Shown: piece after piece, positions 34,006 to 43,524 of the stretch
Position numbering within the stretch: the stretch's first letter is position 1
Layout of the letters: each line of letters starts with the position of its first letter
Assembly (NCBI GenBank): GCA_021787395.1
Contig: JAJYLZ010000004.1
Span: 1-64,000, forward strand
Reading direction: 5' to 3'
DNA from: Chloroflexota bacterium
GTDB taxonomy: Bacteria > Chloroflexota > Limnocylindria > Limnocylindrales > CSP1-4
Length of the DNA: 64,000 bases
Translations under genes and position numbers: made by a program
Notes under the pieces: model-generated
What the model was told of the DNA's origin: nothing
The model's database searches: none
Seen by the model: the letters and a program-made list of their open reading frames with translations, nothing else

Positions 34006-37000
34006 ATGGCGCTCGCGCTCGACGACACCGCGCAACCGAACCGACGCCGGCGTCCCGCCGTTGACGGGTCTCCCGACGCGCCGCCCGCCGTCCGCCCCTC
34101 ACCGGACGCGCCGCCCGCCGCCCGCGCGCTGGCCCTCCAGCGGGTCCTGGGGCACCTGAGCCCGGACCTCGACCTCGACGCCGTGCTGCGCGACGTGGTC
34201 TCCGGCGCCCAGACCCTGTTCGGCGCGGAGCTCGCCGGCCTGTGGCTCGCGGGCGAGGGCGAGCACCCGCTGCGGCTCGCCGCCCACGAGGGCATCGGGC
34301 GAGAACTCATCGACGCGGTGGCGCTCGTCGCCCGGCATGACGATCTCCCCGGCGTAGGCGCACCGGCGCGGCACGGCACGAAGGTCGTCGAGGAGCCGGA
34401 GCGCGACCCGCACTTCGGCGACATCTACCGGCGCATGGGCGTCCGCACGGTGGCGTACGTGCCGCTCGTCGCGGCCGACCGGCTCGTCGGCCTGCTGGTC
34501 CTGGGCCACCACGCGCCGTACGCCTGGACCGACGCCGAGCTCGACCTGTGCGGCTCGTTCGCGGGCCAGACGGCGACCGCGATCGCGAACGCCCGCCTCT
34601 CGCTCTCCGTCCAGACCGGCGCCGCGCGCCTCAGCGCCATCGCGGAGCTGTCCGGCCGCCTCAACCGGATCCGGGACGTCGAGGGGATCAGCGCCGCGAT
34701 CGTCGAGGGGATGGACCGCCTGATCCGCCACGACACCATTCGGGTCTACCGGGTGGATGCCGCCAGCGGGATGTGCGAGCCCGTCGCCTTCCAGGGCGAG
34801 GTCAGCGGCATCGGCCGGCCCAGCCTGGACAGGCTGCGGGTCCCCATCGGCACGGGCCTCACCGGCTGGGTCGCCCTCCACGGCACGACGCTCCGGCTGG
34901 GCAACGCCTCCTCGGATCCCCGCTCCGTCCAGATGGGCGCCAACCGGGGCGTCGAGTCCATGCTCCTGGTCCCGATGGACTGGGAGGACCGCGTGGTGGG
35001 CGTGATCGTCGTGTCCACGGCTGGCTACGACCAGTACACCGAGGATGACGAGCGGATGCTCGAGATCTTCGCGGGCTACGCGGCGCAGGCGATGGCCAAC
35101 GCGGAGGCGTTCGCCGAGGTCCGCCGCCAGCGGGCCGAGCTGCACCACCTGCTCGACGGCCAGCGGCGGCTGCGCGAGGTCAGCGAGAAGCTGCTCTCGA
35201 CCCTCGACCCGGGCGGCGTGCTGGAGATGATCGCGGACTCCCTCAAGGCGGTCGTCGCCTACGACGCGCTGACCATCTACCGGATCGACTGGAGCACCCG
35301 GCGCCAGCGGGCCGTGGTCGCCCGGGACCGGTTCGCCGAGCTGATCCTCCAGCACGAGAGCGACATCGGCGACGGCCTGACCGGCTGGGCGATCCACCAC
35401 GCGGAGGCCGTGCTCGCCAACGACGCCCACCTCGATCCCCGGGTCGCGCAGATCCCCGGCACGCCCGACGAGCCGGAGTCGATGATCGTGTGCCCGCTGA
35501 TGGTGGGCGGCGAGGTGGTGGGCACGCTCAACGTGTCACGGATGGGCGGCCCTGAGGCCCACTTCTCGGGCGACGAGTTCGAGCTGGTCCAGCTGTTCGC
35601 GGCCCAGGCGTCGATCGCGCTGCGCAACGCCGAGACGCACGGCGAGATGGTGACCCGCGCCGAGCGCGATGCGCTGACCGGGCTGCGCAACCACGGCGCG
35701 TTCCAGCGCGAGCTGGGCGAGGCGGTCGCGGCCGGCAGGCCGTTCGCCCTGCTGATGATGGACCTCGATGCGTTCAAGGCCTACAACGACAGCCACGGCC
35801 ACCCGGCGGGCGACGCCCTCCTGGCCCGGATCGCGGGCGTGATGCGGGAGACGCTGCGCGACGAGGACCGCGTGTACCGCTACGGCGGCGACGAGTTCGC
35901 CGTCCTCCTGCCGCGCGCCGGGGCCGCGGCCGCACGCGAGGTCTCGGACCGGCTCCGGGCTGCCGTCGCCCGGCTCACCGAGCAGGTCGGTCCGCCGGTG
36001 ACCGCGACGGTGGGCGTGGCCGTGCACCCCGACGACGGGGCCACCAAGGACGCCCTGGTGGAGGCGGCCGACCGCGCGCTGTACCTCGCGAAGCCGCCGT
36101 CGCGGTCCCGGGACGCCGGCGGCGACCCGACTCGGGACCCGTTCCTGGCGGCCGTGGACCAGACGACGCTGCGCCTGATGGAGCGCCTCGAGCCGGCCGA
36201 GCTGCTGCGCGACATCGTGGAGCGGGCGGCCGCGCTGGTCGGGGTCAAGCACGGGTATCTGTACCTGCTCGAGCCGGCCGACGACGGGGAGGCCGACCTC
36301 GTCGTGCGCGTCGGGACGGGCGTGTTCGCGGACCTCATCGGCTATCGGCTGCCCAGAGGGGTGGGACTCGGCTGGGCCGTGCTCAGCAGCGGCCGCCCCA
36401 TGGTGGTGGACGACTACGCGGAGTACGCCCACCGGGCGCCCGAACTGGCGCAGACCGGGTTCGGGGCGGTGTGCGCGGTGCCGCTGACCTCGGGCGGCGA
36501 GACCGTGGGGCTCATCGGGCTCGCGTCCGGCGACACCGGGCGGCCGTTCTCCGAGCGGGAGATGGAGGCCCTGTCCCGCTTCGCGCAGCTGGCCTCCGTG
36601 GCGCTGGACAACGGCCGGCTCTTCGAGCGCGCCCAGACCGAGGTCCGCCGCCGGGCGCACGCCGCGCTGCACGACCCGCTCACCGGCCTCCCGAACCGGA
36701 CCCTGCTGCTCAACCGCCTCGCCGAGCAGCTCCAGCCCGACGGCCGGGCGGACCCCGTCGGCATCGGTCGGCCGTCGGGCGCCCGGATCGCGCTCGTCCT
36801 CCTTGACCTCGACCGCTTCACCATGGTCAACGACACGCTGGGCCACGGCGTCGGCGACCTGCTGCTCAGCGAGGTCGCCCGGCGCGTGGTGGCGGTGGCC
36901 CGGACGACCGACACGGTGGCGCGGCTCGGCCCCGACGAGTTCGGGGTGCTGCTGGGCGCCGTGCGCTCGGTCCGCGAGGCCCAGCGCGTGGCGCGGCGGA

Positions 37001-38022
37001 TCGAGCGCGAGCTGGCGCTGCCCTTCGAGCTCGACGGGCACGAGGTGCGGATCGCGGCCAGCCTGGGCCTGGCCATCGGCCGGACGCTGGGGACGTACCC
37101 CAACGACCTGCTCCGCGAGGCGGAGATCGCGCTCCGCCGCTCCAAGGCCGATCCGGCGCTGGGCACGGTCCTGTTCGACCCGGAGATGCGCGCCCAGACC
37201 GTGGAGCGGACCGAGCTCGAGCACGATCTGCGCCGCGCCATCGAGCGGCGCGAGTTCCGGCTCCACTACCAGCCGATCATGGACCTCCAGCGCGGCGTGG
37301 TCGTCGGCGTGGAGGCGCTGCTGCGCTGGCAGCACCCGCTGCGCGGGCTGATCCCCCCGCTCGCGTTCATCCCGCTCGCCGAGGAGACCGGCCTGATCCT
37401 GCCCATCGGGCGGTGGGTGCTCGAGACCGCCTGCGCCCAGCTGCGCGACTGGCAGCGGCGGCTGCCGGCGTCGGCAGGGCTGGGCCTGTCGGTGAACATC
37501 TCGGCCCGGCAGTTCGCCCAGTCGGACCTCGTGGGCACCGTCGCGCAGATCCTCGACCACACCGGGGTGGATCCGGCGCAGCTCGAGCTGGAGATCACCG
37601 AGAGCGTGGTGATGGACCAGAGCGAGGCGTCAGTGGAGCGCCTTCGGGGGCTGCGGGGGCTCGGCGTCCGGCTGGCGCTCGACGACTTCGGGACCGGGTA
37701 CTCGTCGCTGGCGTATCTGCGCCGCCTGCCGCTGGACACGATCAAGGTGGACCGGTCGTTCGTGTCCGGGCTGGGCGACGAGCCCGTGGACCGGCCGATC
37801 GTCAAGACCGTCATCGCGCTCGCGCACGGCCTGGGGATCGAGGTCGTCGCCGAGGGCATCGAGACGCAGAGCCAGCTCGAGGAGCTGCGTGCGTTCGGGT
37901 GCGATCGCGGCCAGGGCTACTGGTTCGCCCGGCCGATGCCCGGCGACGCGATCGGGCGTCTGCTGGCGGGGGCGCCGGGGGAGCCGGCGGGGACGCCGGG
38001 GGAGCTGGCGCTGCCGGGCTGA
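34006..38022 (+). CDS. GAF-GGDEF-GAF-GGDEF-EAL cyclic-di-GMP enzyme
   Basis: A 1338-aa signalling protein started at ATG 34006. Order: three GAF domains (~30-180, 195-355, 375-540), a GGDEF domain with intact RYGGDEF (~625), a fourth GAF (~725-885), a second GGDEF-like domain with degenerate LGPDEF (~980), and a C-terminal EAL domain (~1080-1335) with EALLRW and DDFGTGYSSL catalytic motifs. No membrane segment. The first GGDEF should make c-di-GMP; the second is probably catalytically dead and may bind GTP to tune the EAL phosphodiesterase, as is common in tandem GGDEF-EAL modules. GAF ligands are unknown. Single-gene unit. Confidence 0.93.
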   Translation: MALALDDTAQPNRRRRPAVDGSPDAPPAVRPSPDAPPAARALALQRVLGHLSPDLDLDAVLRDVVSGAQTLFGAELAGLWLAGEGEHPLRLAAHEGIGRELIDAVALVARHDDLPGVGAPARHGTKVVEEPERDPHFGDIYRRMGVRTVAYVPLVAADRLVGLLVLGHHAPYAWTDAELDLCGSFAGQTATAIANARLSLSVQTGAARLSAIAELSGRLNRIRDVEGISAAIVEGMDRLIRHDTIRVYRVDAASGMCEPVAFQGEVSGIGRPSLDRLRVPIGTGLTGWVALHGTTLRLGNASSDPRSVQMGANRGVESMLLVPMDWEDRVVGVIVVSTAGYDQYTEDDERMLEIFAGYAAQAMANAEAFAEVRRQRAELHHLLDGQRRLREVSEKLLSTLDPGGVLEMIADSLKAVVAYDALTIYRIDWSTRRQRAVVARDRFAELILQHESDIGDGLTGWAIHHAEAVLANDAHLDPRVAQIPGTPDEPESMIVCPLMVGGEVVGTLNVSRMGGPEAHFSGDEFELVQLFAAQASIALRNAETHGEMVTRAERDALTGLRNHGAFQRELGEAVAAGRPFALLMMDLDAFKAYNDSHGHPAGDALLARIAGVMRETLRDEDRVYRYGGDEFAVLLPRAGAAAAREVSDRLRAAVARLTEQVGPPVTATVGVAVHPDDGATKDALVEAADRALYLAKPPSRSRDAGGDPTRDPFLAAVDQTTLRLMERLEPAELLRDIVERAAALVGVKHGYLYLLEPADDGEADLVVRVGTGVFADLIGYRLPRGVGLGWAVLSSGRPMVVDDYAEYAHRAPELAQTGFGAVCAVPLTSGGETVGLIGLASGDTGRPFSEREMEALSRFAQLASVALDNGRLFERAQTEVRRRAHAALHDPLTGLPNRTLLLNRLAEQLQPDGRADPVGIGRPSGARIALVLLDLDRFTMVNDTLGHGVGDLLLSEVARRVVAVARTTDTVARLGPDEFGVLLGAVRSVREAQRVARRIERELALPFELDGHEVRIAASLGLAIGRTLGTYPNDLLREAEIALRRSKADPALGTVLFDPEMRAQTVERTELEHDLRRAIERREFRLHYQPIMDLQRGVVVGVEALLRWQHPLRGLIPPLAFIPLAEETGLILPIGRWVLETACAQLRDWQRRLPASAGLGLSVNISARQFAQSDLVGTVAQILDHTGVDPAQLELEITESVVMDQSEASVERLRGLRGLGVRLALDDFGTGYSSLAYLRRLPLDTIKVDRSFVSGLGDEPVDRPIVKTVIALAHGLGIEVVAEGIETQSQLEELRAFGCDRGQGYWFARPMPGDAIGRLLAGAPGEPAGTPGELALPG

Positions 38023-38079
38023 GGGGCGCGACCCGGCTCGGCCGAGCCCGACGGGCGAGCGCCCGCCCCGAGCATGGAA

Positions 38080-38109
38080 ACGGGGCCCGGCCGGACCGCC
38101 GAGCCCCGT
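38080..38109. terminator. Bidirectional hairpin between convergent genes
   Basis: ACGGGGC (38080-38086) pairs with GCCCCGT (38103-38109); additional GC pairing is possible in the loop. It lies between the ends of the c-di-GMP gene (38022) and the BI-1 gene (38123). No T tract. Confidence 0.45.
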
Positions 38110-38122
38110 CGTGCAGCTGCTG

Positions 38123-38836
38123 TCAGCGGCGGCTGCCGAAGAGCTGGAGCAGGAACAGGAACAGGTTGACGAAGTCGAGGTAGAGGTGCAGCGCCGCGAG
38201 CACCGACGCCCGCTCCGCCGACCTCACCATGGCCGCGTACTGGCCGGTGGTGATCCGCTGGACGTCCCAGGCGGTCAGCCCCACGAACAGCAGCACCCCG
38301 ATGATCGAGATGATCCAGCCGACCTGGGTGGACTGAAGGAAGAAGTTGACCACCATCGCGACGATCAGGCCGATCAGCGCCATCACCATGATGCCGCCGA
38401 TGCTGGACAGGTCGCGCTTGGTGATGGCGCCGTACGCCGCCGCCCCGCCGAACATCCCCGCGCTGGACAGGAACGCCGCGGCCACCGACTCGGTCGTGTA
38501 GATCTGGACGATCACGCCGATCGTGAGGCCCATCATCGCGGCGTAGACGAAGAACAGGAGCAGGCTGACCAGCGGCGAGACGCGGTTGATCGCCGCCTGG
38601 ATCACCATGGCCAGCGCGAACAGGCCGATCAGCAGGGGCAGCCACAGGGACACCACGCCCTGCGTGATCGCCGCGCTGGTGCTGACGACGAACGAGACGC
38701 CCGCGGTCAGCAGGAGCCCCGCGAACATCCAGCCGAACGCCCCGATGAGGAGCTGCTGGACGAGGGCGGGCGCCGGCCGGACGCCATAGGTGGCGGGGTT
38801 GATGGCTCTAGGTGAGGGGGGCGGGTACTGGTTCAT
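38123..38836 (-). CDS. Bax inhibitor-1 / YccA family membrane protein
   Basis: A 237-aa protein with seven hydrophobic segments and the family landmarks GAFGWMFAGLLLTAGVSFVV, VYAAMMGLTIGVIV and TAWDVQRITTGQY near the C-terminus. BI-1/YccA proteins are membrane channel-like proteins; bacterial homologs conduct Ca2+ or interact with FtsH. The short Pro-rich N-terminus (MNQYPPPSPR) is cytoplasmic. It is 24 bp downstream of the adenosyltransferase gene, so probably co-transcribed, though a functional link is not evident. Confidence 0.92.
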   Translation of the reverse strand: MNQYPPPSPRAINPATYGVRPAPALVQQLLIGAFGWMFAGLLLTAGVSFVVSTSAAITQGVVSLWLPLLIGLFALAMVIQAAINRVSPLVSLLLFFVYAAMMGLTIGVIVQIYTTESVAAAFLSSAGMFGGAAAYGAITKRDLSSIGGIMVMALIGLIVAMVVNFFLQSTQVGWIISIIGVLLFVGLTAWDVQRITTGQYAAMVRSAERASVLAALHLYLDFVNLFLFLLQLFGSRR

Positions 38837-38860
38837 GGAGTGCTCCTTTCGGAACCTTGG

Positions 38861-39613
38861 CTACTCGTGATTCGAAGATTCGGGCTGCGCCGGATGTACG
38901 CGGGCTGCTGAATCGGTGCCCGTGTTGCCGGCGCCGGCAGCGGTGCTGGCGGTCTTGGCGGTCTTGGCGCTCTTGGCGGCCGGCCTGGGCCGTCCCTGGA
39001 CGCGAGATGTGGTCGCGGCGCGCGACTCCGCCTGCTCGGCCACGCGGGCGAGGATCCACAGCAGGTCGGCCAGGCGGTTGAGGTACGGGATCATGACCCC
39101 GTCGCGGATCGCGTAGTCATGGTAGGCGAGAGTGACGGCCCGACGCTCGGCCCGACGGACGATCGTCCGGGCGAGCTCCAGGGCGGCCGACACGCCGGTC
39201 TCCCCCGGGACGACGAACTCGCGGGGCAGCTCGATCGCGGCCTCCGTATCGCGCAGCAGCTGCTCGATGCCCTCGAGCATCGCGCGGGACACGCGGGTCT
39301 TGCCGTCCACCTGCTTGTGGCGCGACTCGGGCGCGGTGGCCAGCTCAGCGCCGGCGACGAACAGCTCGCGCTGGATGCGCAGGACCAGCTCGCGCAGCTG
39401 CCCGAGACCCGGGTTGAGCGCCCCGTGCTGCTCCTTCGAGGTGAGCTCCGCGCGCGCAAGGCCGAGCGCGGCGACCGCCTCGTCCACCGTGCCGAACGCC
39501 TCGGTGCGGAGGTCGTCCTTCTGGACGCGGATGTCGTCGAACAGCAGGCCGGTCATGCCATCGTCGCCGCGGCCGGTCGCCACGGCGCTCACGAAGGGGA
39601 GGCGGCTGCTCAT
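38861..39613 (-). CDS. Cob(I)alamin adenosyltransferase, PduO type
   Basis: A 250-aa protein. The ATP-binding signature TGRGDDGMTGLLF is at residues ~13-25, followed by EAFGTVDEAVAALG (interface Asp) and PYLNRLADLLWILAR near residue 180, all typical of PduO/MMAB enzymes that make adenosylcobalamin from cob(I)alamin and ATP. A ~45-aa Ala/Lys/Thr-rich tail follows the catalytic domain. No cobalamin-dependent enzyme is adjacent, although KamA-type radical SAM chemistry occurs further along the window and does not need it. Confidence 0.92.
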   Translation of the reverse strand: MSSRLPFVSAVATGRGDDGMTGLLFDDIRVQKDDLRTEAFGTVDEAVAALGLARAELTSKEQHGALNPGLGQLRELVLRIQRELFVAGAELATAPESRHKQVDGKTRVSRAMLEGIEQLLRDTEAAIELPREFVVPGETGVSAALELARTIVRRAERRAVTLAYHDYAIRDGVMIPYLNRLADLLWILARVAEQAESRAATTSRVQGRPRPAAKSAKTAKTASTAAGAGNTGTDSAARVHPAQPESSNHE

Positions 39614-39680
39614 CGGGTTGCCTCGCGGTTCCTCAGCGGCGCGGGCGTCGTCCGGGCGGGCGAGACGGGCGGGCGCCCGC

Positions 39681-40022
39681 TCACCACATGAGGCCCGCGT
39701 CGCGCGGGTCCCAGCGCTCGGCGAGGAGCGTGACCTTGACCTCGTGCTCGACGACGCTCTCGGCCTGCTCCTTCACCTGCTGGATCATCGCGCCGGCGTA
39801 CGGGCAGAACGGCGTCGTCAGGATCATCTTGATTTCGGTGGAGTCCGGCCCGAGGATGATCTGCTTGATCAGCGCCAGCTCCACGACGTTCATCCCGATC
39901 TCGGGGTCCACCACGGCGCGGAGGGCGTCGAGGATCGCGTACTCGGTGGCGCGCCGCTGCGCGTCGAACACCGAGTTGGCGGCGGACGATGCGGGTGCGG
40001 CGTTGGGTTCGAGCTCGGTCAT
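39681..40022 (-). CDS. DUF59 / MIP18-family metal-sulfur cluster assembly factor
   Basis: A 113-aa protein with ILDALRAVVDPEIGMNVVEL (the DPEIGxxxxxL pattern) and LTTPFCPYAGAMIQQVKE, which carries the conserved cysteine of the PaaD/SufT family. These proteins help deliver Fe-S clusters. It lies apart from the sufC-sufS genes. The usual L-G-L-I motif reads ELALI here. It is followed by 67 bp and then the adenosyltransferase gene on the same strand. Confidence 0.88.
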   Translation of the reverse strand: MTELEPNAAPASSAANSVFDAQRRATEYAILDALRAVVDPEIGMNVVELALIKQIILGPDSTEIKMILTTPFCPYAGAMIQQVKEQAESVVEHEVKVTLLAERWDPRDAGLMW

Positions 40023-40156
40023 AGCGAGGAAATCCTAGCACCGGGCTGGGAAATGGCCAGCCAAGGGCGGGGGTCGGCCCCAGAGGGCCCGAGAGCCCCC
40101 GCGAACGCGACACGCTGGCGGACGACCGCGTAAGCGGCACGCAAGCGGGCGACCGC

Positions 40157-40917
40157 ATGATCGGCTCCATGGACGATGGCCAGCTGGGCAGGCGGGTGCG
40201 CGCGGTTCGGCTCCGGCTGGGTTGGCGACAGGCCGACGTGGCCGCAAGAGCGAGCGTCGGGCGGTCCACCGTGGTGCGGCTGGAGCACGGGCAGATCGAC
40301 CACATGCCGCTCGGTCTCGTGCGGGCGGTCCTCGGCGCCCTCGAGATGGAGCTCCAGCTGGTCGCCCGGTGGCGCGGCGGCGAGCTCGACCGTCTCGTCG
40401 ACGAGGGGCACGCGATCCTGGTCGGCGTCTCGGCGTCACGGCGTCCCTGCTCGAGGCGCTGGGCTGGGAGGTGCAGGTGGAGGTGTCGTTCTCCGTGTAC
40501 GGGGAGCGGGGCTCGATCGACCTCCTTGCCTGGCACGCAGCGACGCGCACGCTGCTCGTGGTGGAGGTGAAGACGTCGCTGAACTCCGTGGAGGAGACGC
40601 TCCGCCGGCTGGATGTCAAGGTCCGCCTCGCGGCGCGCATCGCCCGCGAGCGCCTCGGGTGGGACGCCGCCGCTACGGCCTTCGCCCTCGTGCTGCCGGA
40701 CAGCGCGACGTCGCGCCGTCGGGTGGGACGGCACGCCCGCGTGCTGGACCGCGCCTTCCCGGCGCGCGGCCGAGCGGCCCGAGCCTGGCTCAAGGCGCCG
40801 GTCCGGAGCGCCGGCCTGCTGCTGTTCCCGTCAGACGTCCCCCGGGCGGGCGTTAGCCGACAGATCGCGCCCCGACAGCGCGTCCGGACGTCGAGATCGC
40901 AACCTTCGAGGCTCTAG
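40157..40917 (+). pseudogene. XRE-type HTH plus PD-(D/E)XK nuclease-like protein, frameshifted
   Basis: The first ~90 codons from ATG 40157 encode an XRE-type HTH (RLRLGWRQADVAARASVGRS then TVVRLEHGQI). The frame then loses sense at ~40430. From there to TAG 40915 the next frame encodes VTASLLEALGWEVQVEVSFS, GERGSIDLLAWHA and TLLVVEVKTSL, with the D...ExK set of a PD-(D/E)XK nuclease. The two halves join into one plausible protein if one base is added or two removed near 40425-40440. Either a real inactivating mutation or a sequencing error. Such HTH-nuclease proteins occur as stand-alone genes in many bacteria. Confidence 0.75.
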
Positions 40918-41163
40918 TGGCCTCCGGGGGGACATCTGACGGCAATGGTGGCGTCACACGCGCCCAACGCCCTGCCGGGGGACATCTGCGAGGAACAAAG
41001 GAGGTACGGGCAGGGCGCGCGGACACCGCCCCGTCTGCGGGCAGCTCGCGCTCGCGCGCTTGCGCAAGCACGCATGCGGTGGCAGGATGGCGCCCGATGA
41101 CCACGCCACCAGTGCGGTGGCAGGATGGCGTCCCGTCACCTCGCCAGCAGTCAGGAGCCTCCC

Positions 41164-41586
41164 GTGCAGCAGAGCGCGTTCACGTTCAGCACTCGCCTCC
41201 CCCACAGGGAGCTCGCCGCGTACCGTCCGGGCGTCATGGCGGCGATGAAGGCCGAGGGCTTCGGCGTCCCGACCGAGATGGACGTCCAGGCGATCGTCCG
41301 GGAGAAACTGGGCGTGGACCGCGCGCCGTTCCTGATCCTCGGCGGGTGCAATCCGTCGCTGAGCCACCGGATCCTGGAGCTCGCGCCCGAGGTCGGCGCC
41401 CTGCTGCCGTGCAACGTCGTGCTGCGCGACGACGGCGACGCCGTGGTCGTGGAGATGGTCGACCCGCGCGCGATGCTGTCCCTGGTGCAGGACAATCCCG
41501 GGGTCGCCGAGCTGGCCGAGGACGCGCGCGCCAGGCTGCTCAGGGCGATGGCGGCGATCGAGGCCGAGTTCGCGACCGCCGGCTGA
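41164..41586 (+). CDS. DUF302 family protein
   Basis: A 140-aa protein started at GTG 41164 with an AGGAG site 6 nt upstream. The segments GVMAAMKAEGFGVPTEMDVQ, FLILGGCNPSLSHRILELAP and GALLPCNVVLRDDGDAVVVE match the DUF302 fold throughout its length. DUF302 proteins are small soluble proteins of uncertain function. A TTFSTRL-like start normally opens the domain (here FTFSTRL). The 246-bp leader has two direct repeats, GCGGTGGCAGGATGGCG at ~41077 and ~41113. Confidence 0.85.
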   Translation: MQQSAFTFSTRLPHRELAAYRPGVMAAMKAEGFGVPTEMDVQAIVREKLGVDRAPFLILGGCNPSLSHRILELAPEVGALLPCNVVLRDDGDAVVVEMVDPRAMLSLVQDNPGVAELAEDARARLLRAMAAIEAEFATAG

Positions 41587-41737
41587 TTCTCCGCGGCCGC
41601 CGCGGGAGTCGCCCGGGCCCTCCCCTGCGTCGCCAGGCCGTCGGTGTGTGCGCTGCGCGCCCGGCCCGCCGGATTCGTCGGGACCCGTGGGGCCGAGGGC
41701 TGCTAGACCCGCAGGCCCAAGCCCATGCGGTCGGGCC

Positions 41738-42046
41738 CTAGACCACGACCCCTGGGATGCGCAGGCTCGGCGGCAGTCGATCGGCCTCGTCCGCGGACAG
41801 GCCGGGCCCGGCCAGCGAGCCGTCGGCGGCGAAGAACTCGGCGTACCGCTCGCGGTGCGTGCCCGCGTACGCGTAGGCGTGCGCAACGCCCATCAGCTTG
41901 AGCTCCGGGTTGTCCTTGAGCAGGTCCGTCAGCGTGGCGCCCGCGGCGCGCATCTGGAGCACCTGGCGGACCGTCAGCCGGGAGCCGTAGCAGAACGGCT
42001 CGCCGTTCATCACGAGCGGGTCCGACTTGACCCACTTGATCGTCAT
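41738..42046 (-). CDS. DUF433-like small protein, possible antitoxin
   Basis: A 102-aa protein. The first ~65 residues (DPLVMNGEPFCYGSRLTVRQ followed by VLQMRAAGATLTDLLKDNPE) match the DUF433 pattern, a small winged-helix type found in VapB-like antitoxins and orphan regulators. The tail (GTHRERYAEFFAADGSLAGP) is not typical. It begins 12 bp after gene 42059-42541, so the two form a pair that could be a toxin-antitoxin-like unit; the partner is not a recognised toxin. Confidence 0.6.
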   Translation of the reverse strand: MTIKWVKSDPLVMNGEPFCYGSRLTVRQVLQMRAAGATLTDLLKDNPELKLMGVAHAYAYAGTHRERYAEFFAADGSLAGPGLSADEADRLPPSLRIPGVVV

Positions 42047-42058
42047 CGCCGCGCGCTC

Positions 42059-42541
42059 CTAGATGCCCTTGTAGAGCTTCGAGGTGGTCGGGTTCCACTC
42101 GCGGGCATCGCCGCGGATGTTGTGGTACCGCTTGTAGACGGCCACCGCGGCGTCAATCCCGCGGCCCGCCGACGCCGCCTCGTCGTCCGAGAGCGCCCCG
42201 CGGGCGGTCGCGCGGATCCCCTCCAGCAGCCCGATCACGTCCATCACCGCCACCTTCTGGCGCCGGAACACCGTGGCGGACTGGTCCGCGAACTCGGCCA
42301 GGAAGAAGGGGTCGTCGCCGGCCACGCACAGCGCCAGACGGTCCACCAGCACCTCGGCGTCGCCCAGGAGGCCGCGCAGGGCGGCCTGGCTGTACCGGCG
42401 GCGGATCGACGGGTCGGCGTCCACGGCGGCCTCGAGCGCTCGGGCGGCGATCGAGGCGCGCTGGGCGCGGAGGCGGGCGGCGGCGGCCGGGAAGCCGGCC
42501 TCGAGGCTGCGGGGCGGCTGCCCCAGCGTCGGATGGCTCAC
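42059..42541 (-). CDS. Uncharacterised alpha-helical protein, partner of the DUF433 gene
   Basis: 160 aa if started at GTG 42541; ATG 42583 would add 14 residues, and neither has a clear ribosome-binding site. The helical sequence (AEVLVDRLALCVAGDDPFFL, RRQKVAVMDVIGLLEGIRAT) and ending AVYKRYHNIRGDAREWNPTT are distinctive but not assignable. It precedes the DUF433 gene by 12 bp on the same strand. No membrane segment or signal peptide. Confidence 0.55.
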   Translation of the reverse strand: MSHPTLGQPPRSLEAGFPAAAARLRAQRASIAARALEAAVDADPSIRRRYSQAALRGLLGDAEVLVDRLALCVAGDDPFFLAEFADQSATVFRRQKVAVMDVIGLLEGIRATARGALSDDEAASAGRGIDAAVAVYKRYHNIRGDAREWNPTTSKLYKGI

Positions 42542-42858
42542 GAACGGGAAGGATACCGCCGAGCCCGCCCGGCTGCGTACCATTGCCGGCATGGACGAGC
42601 CGGGCCGGGAGGCCCCCGCGGGCGGTCGGGAGGATGCGAACGCCGACACGGCGACCGCGGGCGGTGCGGTTCGCAGGCCGTTCGATCGGGCACGGGGTGG
42701 GCGCCATGGGGCGCCCGCGACCGCACCGGTCGAGCATGCCGGCATCGGTTCGGACGCAGAGTCTGGGCGGGCAGTCATGTCCGCCGCGCTCGCGAGTGGC
42801 GCACCGGCGGGCGCTGCCGGCGCGCTCCGCGGACGATAGGCGGACGGGCTGAACGCCG

Positions 42859-43326
42859 ATGCGCCGCCTGGCCTGGATCGTCGTCCCGGTCGTCCTGGTC
42901 GGCCTGCTGGCGATCGTCGCCCTCGCCGCCCGGGGGCCCGACGCCACCACCGCCTTCACGCTCAGGCCCGGCGACTGCTTCGACCTCCCGACCGACGCCC
43001 ACGTGGGCGACATCGACACGGTCGACTGCTCCGCGCCGCACGACGCCGAGGTGTTCGAGGCGGGCGCGCTCAGCGCGCCGTCGGCTTCGGCCGGGCCGGC
43101 CCCCTACCCGGGTGTCGCCGCGATCAGCGACTGGGTGGGGGCGAACTGCGGCGACGCCGCGCAGCGCCGGTACCTGGCCCCCGGGGCGCGCGCCGATCTC
43201 GCGGTCGGCTACTTCTACCCCGACGCCAACGCCTGGGCCCGCGGCGAGCGGCAGGTCACCTGCTACCTGCACCCTCCCGACGGCTCGAAGCTGACCGGTC
43301 CGCTGGCGAGCGCCGCGCCCGGCTGA
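42859..43326 (+). CDS. Membrane-anchored septum-formation-like protein
   Basis: A 155-aa protein with an N-terminal anchor (LAWIVVPVVLVGLLAIVALA) and an extracytoplasmic domain with FTLRPGDCFDLPTD, TVDCSAPHDAEVFEAGAL, GANCGDAAQRRYL and RQVTCYLHPPDGSKLTGPL. This four-cysteine pattern, with the VxCxxPHxxEV signature, is that of the Septum_form (DUF4190-associated) domain. The exact role is unknown. Single gene. Confidence 0.8.
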   Translation: MRRLAWIVVPVVLVGLLAIVALAARGPDATTAFTLRPGDCFDLPTDAHVGDIDTVDCSAPHDAEVFEAGALSAPSASAGPAPYPGVAAISDWVGANCGDAAQRRYLAPGARADLAVGYFYPDANAWARGERQVTCYLHPPDGSKLTGPLASAAPG

Positions 43327-43524
43327 CCGCCGGCGCCGCAGCGGCACCTCGCGGGGTGGCCGTCGAGGCGCTCGGCTCTGCCCATTCGGTCCAGGAGGAC
43401 GGACCGGCGCGTTTCACGGTGCGGCTCCGATTGCGTGCCATCGCGCTCTGCCGAGTCCCCACCCGCCCCTCGACCGTCGATGCTGCGGCCTACCGGAATC
43501 CGGGCCGCGCGCCACAATCCCCCG

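Noticed and set aside
41077-41133. Direct repeats GCGGTGGCAGGATGGCG as a mobile-element end
   Set aside because: Two short copies only, with no inverted partner, target duplication or transposase nearby.
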